Of a stretch of 64,000 bases of DNA, positions 10,101-20,183 are shown in pieces; the first letter of the stretch is position 1; each line of letters begins with the position of its first letter. The DNA is taken from NCBI GenBank assembly GCA_928724745.1, contig CAKMXJ010000003.1:1116001-1180000 (forward strand), in the 5' to 3' direction. A model generated the notes under the pieces. That model ran no database searches. It was not told where the DNA came from and was given only the letters and a program-made list of their open reading frames with translations. This stretch comes from Anthracocystis setariae (Eukaryota; Basidiomycota; Ustilaginomycetes; Ustilaginales; Ustilaginaceae). The position numbers were made by a program, and so were the translations under genes.

Positions 10101-12526
10101 CCCTGGGATGAAGAACGCATCAGGGAAGAGTTGACTGTGTCTTGTGCGCTGGGTTGCCTGGCGTGGAACAGGCCAGCTACAGAAGGGCTGACGCCGATGA
10201 GCTCGGGTCTAGGCTCGTCAGCGCCGAGAAGGAAGGAGGCAGCGGGGGTGACCACCGAGCGGTGGTTGGAACGGTGGATACTTCCACCCCTCTGCAGGCT
10301 CGAGAGGGGCTCGGCGTCCCAGGCAGAGAAGGTGATGGGACCTGGCGTTGAATGGATGTTGCAAAGCGAGTCGAGCGAATCGAAGCCAGCTTGGCTGGGA
10401 GAGATGCCATGCATGGTAAAGTCGTAGTGCTCGCGGGTAGTCATGCGAGTATGCATGTTGCTCGGGCTAGCTCCGATGGTGGTCCATCGCAACGCTCGGG
10501 AGGATGCATTGAGGGGTGTAGCACGCAAGATCGTGTCTGGCGTTTTGCGCGTCTTGCTGGCGGCATTGGGCGTGTTGATGACGAGCGAAGCGTAGTCGGG
10601 GTTGGCGGCCTTGATGGCATCGGCAGCTGCAGCAGCCTTGACAGCCTCGTTATGTTCGTACTCTGCGCGAGCGGCGGCCTCGGCCAACTGCTGTGCGGCG
10701 AGGTCCGCCTTGTCTTGCTCTTCAACCAGCTTGCGTTGAGCCTCTTGCTTCTGCCTCAGCTTTTCCTCCTTGTAGAGCCTCCTGGGGCTAGTCTGTTGAG
10801 CCATGACCTTGTCGAGGAAAGTGAGTCCGCTGAGCTTGGTGTCGAGACCCTCGAGGTTGCCGTGTGCTGCGGTTGCGCCAGAGGTCTCAGAGGAGGTCCT
10901 TCGATGAGAAGCCCCCCAACCATCTGCGGCAAGAGATCCACCCATACCAGTGGAGGTCGAGGCTTGCTCAGGCGCGGAGAAGTAGGCGCCAGAATCATCC
11001 GCATCCATCGAGGGACTGCAGAACACGGCGCTGTTGTCGATGGGAGATTTGAGCAAGCGCAGAGTACCCCTGGGGCTGACCCAAGCACGACGGCTGAGTT
11101 CTTCGAGCGATGTGCAGTCCCGGACCTCGTCACTGACACGAACGACGGGCGAAGAGTCGAAAGACACGGTGCGAACGCGTGATCTGCGACCGGTGAAGGC
11201 ACTCTGTAAGCCCTCAGGAGGGGTGGAGAGGACCGGGCTGTTGCTCGAATCGCTTGCTTGGAGATCGAGACCAAGGCCGACCCGGGTAGCCGACTTGACA
11301 CTGCTGCAGCTGTTCTTCTTGGCGTGCGTGCGTGTGGGGGGAGTGCGGAAAGCGGAGCTAGAGCCCACCTCTGGCGATGACTGCGCGGCAACAGAGTTGG
11401 GAGTGTTCAATAGATCCTGCGAAGCTTTTCTCGCGCCGGCGGCGGCTCGTTCGAGCTCGCGGCGTTGACGAATTTTCTGCTTTTTGAGCTTGAGACGTCG
11501 CCTTTCTTGAGCACTACCGACTTCATCGAGGCTCGGAAGCGTCCTAGGCGACCCGGGCGAGTCCTCTGGCTGAATGACGGCGGTGAAGAAGGAAAGTGCG
11601 GGGCTGCTGGTGTTGCGAGACCACGCAGGCCCAGCTGTACGCGCGAGTGTCGATGCTGCTGCGAGACGAGGCTGGGCGGCACCCTGCTTGAGTTCGCCCT
11701 GTTCGCTCGCGTCCGTCGAGCCTTCTCCGGTGGCGGAGGACTTGCCCGCCGCAGGTTGCTTAACCTCGGAGGTCTTTGTTGAAGATGTCGAGCTTGCTAC
11801 GCCAGAACCCGTAGCAGTAGGGTTGAAAGGCCTTCGTTCTGCCTTGAGGAAGGCGGCAACGCCCGCCTTTGTCCGTTCGTAATCTTCCCTGGTCAGGCGC
11901 AGCCCCATGGCTTGTGCCCTGGCGAAGAAGTCCTGGGCATCTTTGGACAAGTCTGAGCTAGCCGCACCAGCAGAAGAAGCGGTTGCAGCCACGCTTGTCG
12001 AGGCTGAGGTCGTCGTCATGGCTGCCGGTGCAGTCAAGCTCGAGGTCGTGGACACGGGTAGCGATGTCGATGACAGTGAAGTCGAAGCCGGCTTGGCAGA
12101 GGGTAGACCCGGGGCGAGTCGTGCACGATTGCCAGATCGGTTCGCTTGGCGCAGGCTTGAGGATGCAGCTGCTGAGGTGGACGCGAGCGACGACGATGAA
12201 ATAGCTGCATCTTGGTCGGACGAGTCGGGGACAGCGTCTTGCATGCTAGCAGGTGTTGCAGAGCGAGAACCAGCCGGGGTTGGACTTGTTTGAACTGCCG
12301 AGATAGGCGATGCGTCGGGAGCAGAGCTATTAAGCATGGCAAATTTGGCGCGTCGGTTACCTGGGCCAGAGCGAGAGAAGGTGCTGGGAGCCACGCTGGT
12401 CGCTCGCGTTGCTGGGGTAGCAAATGGCGTGCTGGTGGAGGTTGGAGAATAGTCGGAAGAACCCGAGGCTGGTGGGTAGGTTGCGGCGGAAGAGCCGAGA
12501 AGGCGCGGATTGGATGGCGTCGTCAT
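7187..12526 (-). CDS. Forkhead (winged-helix) transcription factor, very large
   Basis: A single frame of 1779 residues from ATG at 12526; four further upstream codons are open but begin with GTG, so the ATG is preferred. The forkhead DNA-binding domain lies at roughly residues 1200-1295: SYAGLIGQAIKSS, LSLSEVYDWISSTYPFFE, then the recognition helix WQNSIRHNLSLNKSFIKIER and the wing segment GKGGWWGIKPGHED. The rest is Ser/Ala/Thr/Pro-rich and probably disordered, with a coiled-coil-like charged stretch near residues 570-620 (RLYKEEKLRQKQEAQRKLVEEQ), a Q7 run just after the forkhead, and basic NLS-like patches (KKRSKAKRKK). No FHA domain is visible. Role: nuclear, sequence-specific DNA binding. 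Target genes are unknown, and equating it with any named smut forkhead gene would be a guess. Confidence 0.93.
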   Translation of the reverse strand: MTTPSNPRLLGSSAATYPPASGSSDYSPTSTSTPFATPATRATSVAPSTFSRSGPGNRRAKFAMLNSSAPDASPISAVQTSPTPAGSRSATPASMQDAVPDSSDQDAAISSSSLASTSAAASSSLRQANRSGNRARLAPGLPSAKPASTSLSSTSLPVSTTSSLTAPAAMTTTSASTSVAATASSAGAASSDLSKDAQDFFARAQAMGLRLTREDYERTKAGVAAFLKAERRPFNPTATGSGVASSTSSTKTSEVKQPAAGKSSATGEGSTDASEQGELKQGAAQPRLAAASTLARTAGPAWSRNTSSPALSFFTAVIQPEDSPGSPRTLPSLDEVGSAQERRRLKLKKQKIRQRRELERAAAGARKASQDLLNTPNSVAAQSSPEVGSSSAFRTPPTRTHAKKNSCSSVKSATRVGLGLDLQASDSSNSPVLSTPPEGLQSAFTGRRSRVRTVSFDSSPVVRVSDEVRDCTSLEELSRRAWVSPRGTLRLLKSPIDNSAVFCSPSMDADDSGAYFSAPEQASTSTGMGGSLAADGWGASHRRTSSETSGATAAHGNLEGLDTKLSGLTFLDKVMAQQTSPRRLYKEEKLRQKQEAQRKLVEEQDKADLAAQQLAEAAARAEYEHNEAVKAAAAADAIKAANPDYASLVINTPNAASKTRKTPDTILRATPLNASSRALRWTTIGASPSNMHTRMTTREHYDFTMHGISPSQAGFDSLDSLCNIHSTPGPITFSAWDAEPLSSLQRGGSIHRSNHRSVVTPAASFLLGADEPRPELIGVSPSVAGLFHARQPSAQDTVNSSLMRSSSQGVAVMSPLSGRLVPSVASRISDLDFDAEDDIDIHDEASLGKPSAFSARRGLLFSAPGGTALDPPPAALAEAAHLDEGSTKNFSLSTSSPMRLGRPLRVGTAGDEMIGGKLPFASPRSALVPARAGAALASRHGRQPSGNIRDFLGSGAGASRHKRVGSRKGLGGFDTISPADVFGSSLPRTVSAPTVVTKQSLPEPSKDLRDAGEDPEMLHGDKKGKKAAEIRRSQSDSPPSPSKQIAVDAGKVAGVNASLHMQPAIGQTNVIVSMVRAGSAEPVVPSSASKSAEFMFGIGTAEVSNDHGLATVSVKKSKKAKTSGSATDPGAFKVVDLPCQDFERMTKAAPMVQNGDEIGWDQPDGSRLVKLVSEELKAALEAGTLLEEPAARYYLLPPGFGQSKAKPSSVSYAGLIGQAIKSSSDMRLSLSEVYDWISSTYPFFEKGDRGWQNSIRHNLSLNKSFIKIEREANMPGKGGWWGIKPGHEDRFQNGLYNAVPQKFEAAKARQQQQQQQSQMHKVMGSPDAVEQALPVADADGSLDVSDGSVKKRSKAKRKKAGNAADSGDESDKETGRPRSSKKAKSGGSMVMADRLPLLELQPQLGGAGMAINSLDSFTPVRPHMLGSSVYGSSIAGSSYSKIPGLIDSASSPPSSPLTLMPPPSMQATANHSARKRKMAGQVNGQLGYGPGFSPSLYNAQGSPLNGARGAYRNAMRGSALGGAFAFSNGMDVDAARGSPLRRQTKASEIGNNTNGNSSVTSPKRLWSISSPMSSMRGSMAAQQGHVDDAMRSPTSTARVAAALAHSPIRSSPLRSGGAGMLSPNSSASLQMQLAMAGNGGQMFGGANFGAGLGMGSGLTPGRTPGSLRFSTGVSPGRRGFANHAMMGMSLAGAVPQNMQQGWYLDDPFEMQANMQQQHQQMVQHHPIHAQPGMDLNGGAHYTGFEGINNSPLRMAWNSIQAAGGIQAFAGAQGFPPTRQ

Positions 12527-14627
12527 GCTGAACCACACTCGAGCGTGACGGGGCTAGAGTGGCCCGACCGGACTAGAGGAGAGAGACGATGGAAGAAGTG
12601 TGGCTCCTGATCACGATCGTGGGTTGGACGCGTTGGTATATGCTGTTGGCAAGAAAGATGCACGACGGATACGCGTATGGGATGTGGACAAGCTTGGGTC
12701 GCGTCTGCGTGTGAACTCGTCAGAGTGCCGCGTTGCCGGTTTCGAGGATGCTGTGTCAACGTAAGAAAGATGGTGGTGATGATGACGGTGTCAGTGATGG
12801 TGTAGGTGATGAGTGTCAAGGCGAGACGGAAGTGAGACCAAGGTGACGAATGGATAGGAATGAAGGGCTTCGTGGGATGGACGGAGGGCTATGTGGGTGC
12901 AGGCTGCAAAAAGTCAAGAGAGCAGACAGCAGACAGCAGAGACAGCAGACAGCAGAGAGGCAGGAATGCACACGCTGCAACGCGTGTAAGCTCAGATGCA
13001 GAAAATGGCACGGCGGCCCACCGGATTTTTGAGGCGCGACGAGACGTGAAACTCGAAAGACGCAGCTGCTTGCTCGACTGGCGCTTTCAGCCCATGACCT
13101 TGGAAGCTCTCTTTGCTGTGCATCTTCAAGTCTGCCCGTTGATGATCACATTTCAGCACACCATACGTCTGGCGAGATTCTCAACCAATCTGTTGGTAAG
13201 GGATGCCAGACAGAGGATGCAGAAAGGCAGCGTCGGGACAAGGGCACTGTCGAGGCGAACTGCATCTAAGGACTGTCGCATACTTTGCCTCACCAAGGGA
13301 AGCAGTTGGTGCCACGCTGCCGCCTTGAATGTCGACTCAGTGCTGGCTCTTCCATTTCGCAGGATCTCCAAATGGCAGCTCATATCAAGACTGCATATCT
13401 TGAAAGAGTTTACGTGTGTTACATGTCTTCTGGGGCTCGAGTCGCAAGGCTATGCCCGCTGCATTCGAGCTTGAGCTCAGTCAAAGCGGCTACGCTTCTG
13501 AATCGCATTGCCGAGCCAAACGGTCACACAAAGAGACTGCAGAGTGTGGAAATTGCAGAGCCGCTCGGCGTTGATGGAACAAAAAAGAGGTTTGACCAAA
13601 AAAAAACAAAAAGACGGCAATTGTGCCCGAGTCTTGACTGAAATAGCAGAGAAACCGGGAGGTCTCCGAGCATCACGCAGCTTTGCATGTGCTGTCTCTC
13701 TCCTTTTTGTGGCTCTCGACTGGGCGAGCGACTTCTTTGGCAAATTCCGACCAACTAATCTCATGGCCGATGCAGCAGTTCCATCTCTGCGCTACCCGAG
13801 CCATGTCTGATCGCGTCGCATTGCTTGTCTGTCACCGACCGTCATGTACTGTTCTGTACTGTAGTTTGAGAATCCTTGGCTTGACCTCGGACTGGCTCGG
13901 ATCAGCCGTCATGATAAAGTTAATATGCAGGCTTGCTTTCCTCAGAGATTGCTCCCCGTGTCGCCGTTTAAGGCCAGTAAAAACTTGAGCACACTGTGAA
14001 CTGGTTCGTGCCAATCTACGTCGACGAGTAAGATGGCAGTCGCGCTGCATGCAGTGCAAGTCTCGTATCGAGGAATGTAGGGCCATGACTGATATCCTTC
14101 TCTCCAGTCCCGTTCGAGCTTCTGCTTGAGAAGTTTTCCGCTCTATGCTTCACCGTCTCCGCCTGGCACTCTCAACTCTAATCCACTCAAGGTCAGGTTC
14201 CATTCTCTACCTTGCTTGGCTTGACATCTACGTTGATCCCGCACTGCTCGGTGCAACAAGAGCCTCGGTCAAGAGGTGATCAATCGCCTACGATCGTTTG
14301 TCATCCACCGCTTCGGTACTTTGTATCTGTATCTGCATAGGCCGAGAGCGATTCGCGCTCGAATCCAGCTGCAAGGAGCCCACCCGTCGCCGCTGGTTCA
14401 CTTGTTCTGTTCACTTAAGTTCAGCTGACCCTCGCCACTTCAAAATTCGCCCCTAATTTTCGCGCTGTCACTTTATGCGACGCGTGCTTTCTTCGCGTCA
14501 CGGTGGTTTTCGATCACGTGATGAGGGCTTACCCTTCAACTAGTGCGCTTCGAACTAATGCATTGCCTCATACTGCAGTGTATACTTCTTTCAAACGAGT
14601 GTGTGATTGCGATAGGCTAAGGGAAAG
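12527..14627. other. 2.1-kb gene-poor region upstream of the forkhead gene
   Basis: It lies between the forkhead ATG and the stop of the ADF-H/PH gene, both on the - strand. It should carry the forkhead promoter and leader and the 3' UTR of the next gene. I see a GACAGCA/GCAGA-type short tandem repeat at about 12920-12962 and the TACTGT/TACTGTA pair at 13847-13863. No frame here resembles a known protein. Confidence 0.55.
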
Positions 14628-17216
14628 TTATGGAGTAGCGAAGGCTTCGATGAACAGCTTGATCTCCTCCTTTGCTGCATGCGTATCTAGGGAGGTGAGG
14701 TAGGTTCGCCTTGTTCGCTCCTGTGCAACGTCAGCCCCGTCTTGCACAACGATACGCAGCGTATGGCTCATGGTGCAATCTTCGTAGTCGTCTTGGATAG
14801 AGATCAGATCAACAGGATCCAGCGAGATGATTGTGTTATTCGCACTGTCGGTCGCAGATCGAGACAGCACCAGCCGTTTCTTCTCCACCCTGTACCAGCG
14901 CCTCTTCCAATGCAGCGACTCTCCACTTTGAAGGTTGAGCCAACCAGATGCTAGTGGCTCGCCTTCACAGTCGCTCTGTAGCAACTTGGCAATGGCAGAC
15001 GCCCGTTCCAGCCGAGATTGCTTCCTCGCTTCTTCCTCCCCTCTGACTTCGCGTTCCAGCTTCTCCTTAGCTTCTGCCTCAGCCTTCAGCTGCGCCTCGC
15101 GCTGAACTAATCGCTGAATCTTGACCTCGTATTCCTCTTTGATGCGTATCGCTTCCTCCTCTCGCCGCGCCTGCTCCTCGTAAATCCGACACGCCTTGTC
15201 ATGTTCACGTTTTCGCTGCCCTTCGATCGCTCGTCGACGCCGTGCTTCCTCCGCCTCGAGCTTGCTGCGCTCGTACGCATCGAGTTGATTGCGTGCGGCT
15301 TGTTCTCGCGCCCATTTGGCCCGTCGCACTGCTTCTGCCTCGACCCTATCTCTGGTGCTGCGCTCCAGCTTAGAGAGCTCTTCGGCCAATCGTTGCGTCT
15401 CGCTTTGCGCCTTGCGCACGGCGATCTGCGCTGCTTTTTCCGCCGCTTTCGCTCGGGCCTCGGCTTGAGCCAGCCGCTTGCGTAGATCCTCCACTTCGGC
15501 CGCTTCAGCTTCCTTGGCAGCTTTCGGTGCGCCAAACCGGATGGCGGAAGCCTTATCGTTATCGAGCGTGCTCGGACCTTTTCCGAGCCCCGCAGCGCCC
15601 GTTCCAAGCCGATGATGAATTCTGCCGGTCCCACCCTGCATGGGCCGTGCGGGTAACTCTTTGTCGAAGATTGACGGAGCAGTCAAGCTTCCTGCCGAGT
15701 TTGAGCTGGTGTAGTAATCACTGTGCGCGATCGACGTCGCCGACTCTCCGCTTTCGGAAGGCTGTCGATCTCGAGTTTTTTCTGACTCCAGGGAAACGAA
15801 CGAACCAAAGTCGGAGGCTTTCGTCCAAGAAGGCTCTTTGCGGGCCGAAATCGGGATTGTGATCTCTTGGCGGTCCATATCTTCTTCGTCGCACCGAACC
15901 GTCTTCCAAAAGTTGTCCGCGAAGCTTTCACCGACTTCTGAAGCATTGGGTGAGATGGTCTTGGCTCTTGCCACCGAGACTCGTTCAGCATCCGGCTTCG
16001 ACTTGCGAGCATGAGGCTTTCCACGCGCGGTCGAACGTGCCATGGGCGAAGCAGGCACTGGTGGTGGCGCGAAGGGCGGAGGAGGAGCCAGCGGTGGACC
16101 GATTGTAGAGCGCACCATCGATGCCCTATTCTTTCTCGTGAGCATTGCCTGTTGCTCCGCGCGCAGCTTCCTCGTCCCTTCTTCTGTTGCAGTTGCACGG
16201 ATGTGCTCAGTCTCTGCAGTTAGACTCATCAATGGATCCGGTGATGGAGACTCTCCACGCCTGCCACTAGAGTGTGGATCGTCCGTTCGGATCGCGTGAC
16301 ACAGCTCGATCGGCTTTGCGAGGACAGGTGGAAGCGTGATGGCCGACGCATGGGGTGTGGCTGTTTGGGAGGGGGAAGGGTCATTTGCGGCGTCGCTCCC
16401 GCTTAATTCGGGATGAATCAGTATGGGTGGAAGTATGAGATGGGGCGGCGGAGGCTGTGAGACTGATCGCGTGCACGTTGCCTCAATGTCCTGCTCGTTT
16501 GACTCCGTCACTGAAGCAGAGGCAACGACCCTACCACGCTTGCTAGCATCGCCTACGCCACTATCCGGAGATCGGGAGATCAACGACAAAGGATCAGACT
16601 GGACGCGAGGCACCAAAGGACTTGAAAGGGAACTTGTGCCATCGACGGACCCGACAACCGACCCAAGTCGGGGCCGAACAGCATCGTGACCAACTTGTTC
16701 GGGCGACGTCGGTGCGCTTGGTTTGCCGTTGGAAGCGATGGTGATTCTCGAGCTACTGTTCCAAGAAGAACGGAAGTCCTGGTCAAGGTCTGGAGATGGA
16801 ACACGAGCAAAGCCGTCCAGCCGCAGCTTGGATCCCACCAGGCCCATGGTAAGCTGGGAGGAGGAGGCGATGGTGACAGCAGCATGGATGGTGGCCCCCA
16901 GCGTGGATTGGAGCGCTCTTCCTCGTACAAGCGTTTGGGCGCGCTTCAGTCCAGGCAGATCCTTGCCCAGTGAGACGATCAGCAAGAGTCGATCGTCCAC
17001 GCGCAGTAAGGCGAAACAGGTCTGACCATTGTGCAGCTTGGAGCGGAGGGCATCCAGGCCCCCCGCAGCGGTCTCGACGATCTGGAAGGGCGCAGAGCGA
17101 TCATTGCCACCTTCCGCTACTGCCAGGATGATATGATCATACTGCTCTCCGCTTTGTCGAAGTTGGGTGACAGCTGTACGGAGGTGATCATGGCCGCTAT
17201 TCGAAGTAGCCAGCAT
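14628..17216 (-). CDS. ADF-H domain / coiled-coil / PH domain protein
   Basis: An 862-residue protein, three parts in order. Residues ~1-135 resemble an ADF-homology (coactosin/drebrin-like) actin-binding fold: DHIILAVAEGG, then CFALLRVDDRLLLIVSLG and GLKRAQTLVRGRALQSTLG. The middle (~140-530) is Ser/Pro-rich with proline runs. Residues ~535-720 are a long charged coiled coil (EAEVEDLRKRLAQAEARAK onward). Residues ~750-862 form a PH domain (ASGWLNLQSGESLHWKRRWYRVEKKRLVL ... EEIKLFIEAF). The likely role is linking cortical actin to membrane phosphoinositides; this is inference from the domains. A branch-site and CAG acceptor-like sequence just upstream (around 17272-17285) means a 5' exon is possible, but the ADF-H domain looks complete from this ATG. 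Confidence 0.75.
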   Translation of the reverse strand: MLATSNSGHDHLRTAVTQLRQSGEQYDHIILAVAEGGNDRSAPFQIVETAAGGLDALRSKLHNGQTCFALLRVDDRLLLIVSLGKDLPGLKRAQTLVRGRALQSTLGATIHAAVTIASSSQLTMGLVGSKLRLDGFARVPSPDLDQDFRSSWNSSSRITIASNGKPSAPTSPEQVGHDAVRPRLGSVVGSVDGTSSLSSPLVPRVQSDPLSLISRSPDSGVGDASKRGRVVASASVTESNEQDIEATCTRSVSQPPPPHLILPPILIHPELSGSDAANDPSPSQTATPHASAITLPPVLAKPIELCHAIRTDDPHSSGRRGESPSPDPLMSLTAETEHIRATATEEGTRKLRAEQQAMLTRKNRASMVRSTIGPPLAPPPPFAPPPVPASPMARSTARGKPHARKSKPDAERVSVARAKTISPNASEVGESFADNFWKTVRCDEEDMDRQEITIPISARKEPSWTKASDFGSFVSLESEKTRDRQPSESGESATSIAHSDYYTSSNSAGSLTAPSIFDKELPARPMQGGTGRIHHRLGTGAAGLGKGPSTLDNDKASAIRFGAPKAAKEAEAAEVEDLRKRLAQAEARAKAAEKAAQIAVRKAQSETQRLAEELSKLERSTRDRVEAEAVRRAKWAREQAARNQLDAYERSKLEAEEARRRRAIEGQRKREHDKACRIYEEQARREEEAIRIKEEYEVKIQRLVQREAQLKAEAEAKEKLEREVRGEEEARKQSRLERASAIAKLLQSDCEGEPLASGWLNLQSGESLHWKRRWYRVEKKRLVLSRSATDSANNTIISLDPVDLISIQDDYEDCTMSHTLRIVVQDGADVAQERTRRTYLTSLDTHAAKEEIKLFIEAFATP

Positions 17217-19311
17217 GTCAAGGTGGCAAGCGTCTCCGGAGCGAGTTCGATTGATGTTGAAGTTCGTGTGAACTGCAATTGAGTCAGCTCACTGCTTCAA
17301 CATTGGCGTCAAGCAGGCGGCTGCGCAGAGGGAAAGCGTAGCGATGACTACGACCGATCCTTGCACGTCGGTCACCAGCAAGACCAGAGCAAACGGCAAT
17401 CCAGGCTCATCGTAGGGGTTGTGGGGCTTGTCAGCGAAGGTAGGGAGTGGGGAACAATGGTGCAAGACGAACAGGGGAAGTCGCTGCTAGACGGAAAGTC
17501 AAGTTCTATAGCTTCCGCGGGGTCCGAAGAGAATTCAAGGTGGTCTAGCGAGGGCGGAAGCGAGACGTAGGCGCCAACAGCTTCGATCGGCTAAACATTG
17601 TCGGTCTGAGCATCAGACACGGGCCCCCGGCAGATGTGGGAAGCGAACGAGGTCGTGTTGCGACAGTGGCTGCACCAATCGGAGTGTCAAGCGGAAGCAG
17701 CGCTCAAGTTTGCGTTGCCAAGAACTGTGGCGGGAGTCGAGCCGCGACTGCAGATACCGGCGTCTTACACACGAGCACCAGTTTCAACCAACGGCCCGAT
17801 GACAGCTGCGAGCGTACCTAAAGATGACATGTCTGGCACTTGGCAAGCTTGTGTGGCGTTCACGATGATTGAGCGCAGCACGAGCGAGGAGAACTCTGCA
17901 TAAACGCATTGTCTGCCAAGGGAGATGGATGGACAAGGTGAACTTTCCCAGCGACAGGAGTGCGACAGGTCAGCCAGAAGGGTCGAGCTGCGCCGAAGCA
18001 CGCAGGTCCGTTGCCGATTTGCAGCTCTCGTTGGCGGACACGGAGGATGCAACATGCAGGTGTCTTGTCGATCTTTGCGCGGCTTGAACAAGCTTTCCAG
18101 CGACGTTGCTCGCTTCTAGCAGGGTGGTGTTTGAATCAAGCGCAGCATGCAAAGAGAGCGAGCGCAGTGTGCGCTGGAGCTGCTTTCTTGTTGCTGTTGC
18201 AAACCCAAGTACAGTTGGCGGACCATTGATCTCCCATAGAACGACCAATGTACAGATCGCCATCGTGTGTCCAGCACAGCAGTACTGTGCTGTTTGACAG
18301 AATGTTAGATGCAGCACAAATAGGCCTTCTTCCAAGACGACTGATACCTCAACCGTTGGTTTTGTACGCAGGTGACCAACATCTTGTGATCGGGCTTGAG
18401 TCACGCCGGCAATGCAGCTGCTTTGACCTCTGCTCACTTCGAAAACGAAACGCCAGGCTGAACAATGAGGCAGACAAGGACGGGTAGCGTACAATGAGTG
18501 GAAAGGGTCAGAGCGTACCGCGGCACTTGCTGTTACACGTACACACACACGGTGGTATACGATAACAAGATGATGGATTGCCAAGAACGAGTGAATCGAC
18601 GATGTGAGTCTATATACAGGCCAGCTGCGCATAGCTACATGCGTTATACATGCCTAAGGCATGTGAATGGGCTCGCGCGACAAGTTACGCATCGGCGTAA
18701 TACTTGCCTACTCAAAATACCGATCCTTCCCCACAACATCCCATCGTGGTTGGCCGCTCCAACTTACCGCCGACTCTATTCAAGTGAGTCGCAGTCGGCC
18801 CACCGAAATGCCGGTAGGCGTACACTTCCAAGCGAGAAACCCCTTCACATCTCGAAAACCGTCGCAGCTTCCGTTGATGAAGAGCCTGGCTGCATCACCT
18901 TTGCCAAGATGCCCCTGTCGTCATGTCCAACAAAGCCAACTCATCCCGCTCATGCGTGAGAAAAAATAGGGTCACCCACCCTCCTTGGACGCCTGACATC
19001 GAACGAGCTCCGCAGGAACATGAAGTTGTGGGTGAGGCTGCTTTCGAGCAACCAAAGTGTCCACTTGACTGCAGAGCGCAGGCTCAAGACATGTCAAAGT
19101 GCCCCAGTTGAACTGTTGCCTTCCCTGCTTCTTTCGTTTCACCTACAGTCGACTTCACTAGATGCTGTGACCAGACCCCAGTCCAGCACCTTCGCCAATG
19201 TAGAGAAGCCGAGTCAGCCACAGCAATACCGACAACACCCAAACGCCTTCAACACATGCATTGATCTTTCAAGCACCATCTGAGAATCTCCTTGGCTTTT
19301 GAACCGCCAAA
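17217..19311. promoter_or_regulatory. 2.1-kb divergent intergenic region, ADF-H/PH gene and Ser-rich gene
   Basis: No gene that I can support. Reading frames of 60-220 codons occur on both strands but overlap one another and have no recognisable domain or gene-like splice pattern. It must hold the two divergent promoters. AGTACTGTGC at 18281-18290 is a variant of the TACTGTAC element seen elsewhere. Confidence 0.5.
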
Positions 19312-20148
19312 ATGGATGGGATGGGGTTCATTGCGACTCTGCATGCTGCAACGCTGGACGAACAGGAACCTGAGACGCTGCTCCTCAAGCCAATCAAGCG
19401 CCAAGCCAGCAATGAATCTCGCGGCACCATCTCATACAAAGCTAAGAAGATGGTCTCCAGAAGCATGTCCTTCTTTTCGTCCTCAGATGGCCAACGATCC
19501 ACGCATCCCAGGATATCGGCATCTCCTGCATCACCAAGAAGCAGTCTCAACGACCTTGTCAACTCGATATATCGATCGCACTCCCTACGCGATTCGCCAA
19601 GAGACCGCTTCCGTTCAACTTCTGTCAGCTTTCCATCGTCGCCTCCCTTTCCATCTCAGGAGCCACCTGCAAGGGATAGCAAACAGACAATCGGCCGCAG
19701 TCGAAAGGTTTCCGGCATTCCGAGATCTGACGACTCCCCACAGAGTCGCTCTTCCACAGCTGCTTCATCTGCTAGCAGCTCCGTGGCAACTTGGTTTTCA
19801 CACCTCGTCGACAACGACTATATCGCCACAGCAGACTGGAGCCCCCGAGCGTCCCCTCGCCAGTCGGACGAAGGGTTCAAGATCGGGTCGGACTTCGAGC
19901 CCAGCCGAGCGTCGAGTATGCTTGATCGCGACCTCGATGCATTTGACTTTGAACAGTTGCCATGCCTCTCATCGCCTGCGCTTCCCTTGTTGACCATCTC
20001 CCCGGACAGTCCGCATGAAGCATGGACGCGAGGCCGTGGCTCTCACGACCCCCCACATCGGAATCTCGAGCCTCGCTTCCCCCAATGCATGGTATCGAGG
20101 AAATGTGGGAATACACTGCCTCAAGGTCACCATCATAAAGACGCGTAG
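19312..20148 (+). CDS. Ser-rich protein of unknown function
   Basis: A 278-residue frame, MDGMGFIATLHAATLDEQEP..., that I do not recognise. It is Ser/Pro/Arg-rich with many SP and RS dipeptides (ASPASPRSS, RDSPRDRFRSTS), so it is probably a disordered phosphoprotein. It has no signal peptide or membrane segment. The start is the first ATG of the frame. It is convergent with the GPATCH1-like gene, with only 35 bp between stops, which fits a real gene in a compact genome. Codon use looks like neighbouring genes. The frame is good; function is unknown. Confidence 0.6.
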   Translation: MDGMGFIATLHAATLDEQEPETLLLKPIKRQASNESRGTISYKAKKMVSRSMSFFSSSDGQRSTHPRISASPASPRSSLNDLVNSIYRSHSLRDSPRDRFRSTSVSFPSSPPFPSQEPPARDSKQTIGRSRKVSGIPRSDDSPQSRSSTAASSASSSVATWFSHLVDNDYIATADWSPRASPRQSDEGFKIGSDFEPSRASSMLDRDLDAFDFEQLPCLSSPALPLLTISPDSPHEAWTRGRGSHDPPHRNLEPRFPQCMVSRKCGNTLPQGHHHKDA

Positions 20149-20183
20149 TCCATGTTCGAGTGGACTGATATCGTGAATTGAAG

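Noticed and set aside
12850..13032. A short frame with CTRCNACKLRC, resembling the first half of a Zn(II)2Cys6 cluster
   Set aside because: Only the first three Cys positions are met, a stop follows within ten residues, and the upstream part is a translated GACAGCA-type repeat.
17970..18632. A 220-codon frame on the - strand in the ADF-H / Ser-rich gene gap
   Set aside because: No domain, neighbours in other frames are equally open, and base composition is intergenic-like.
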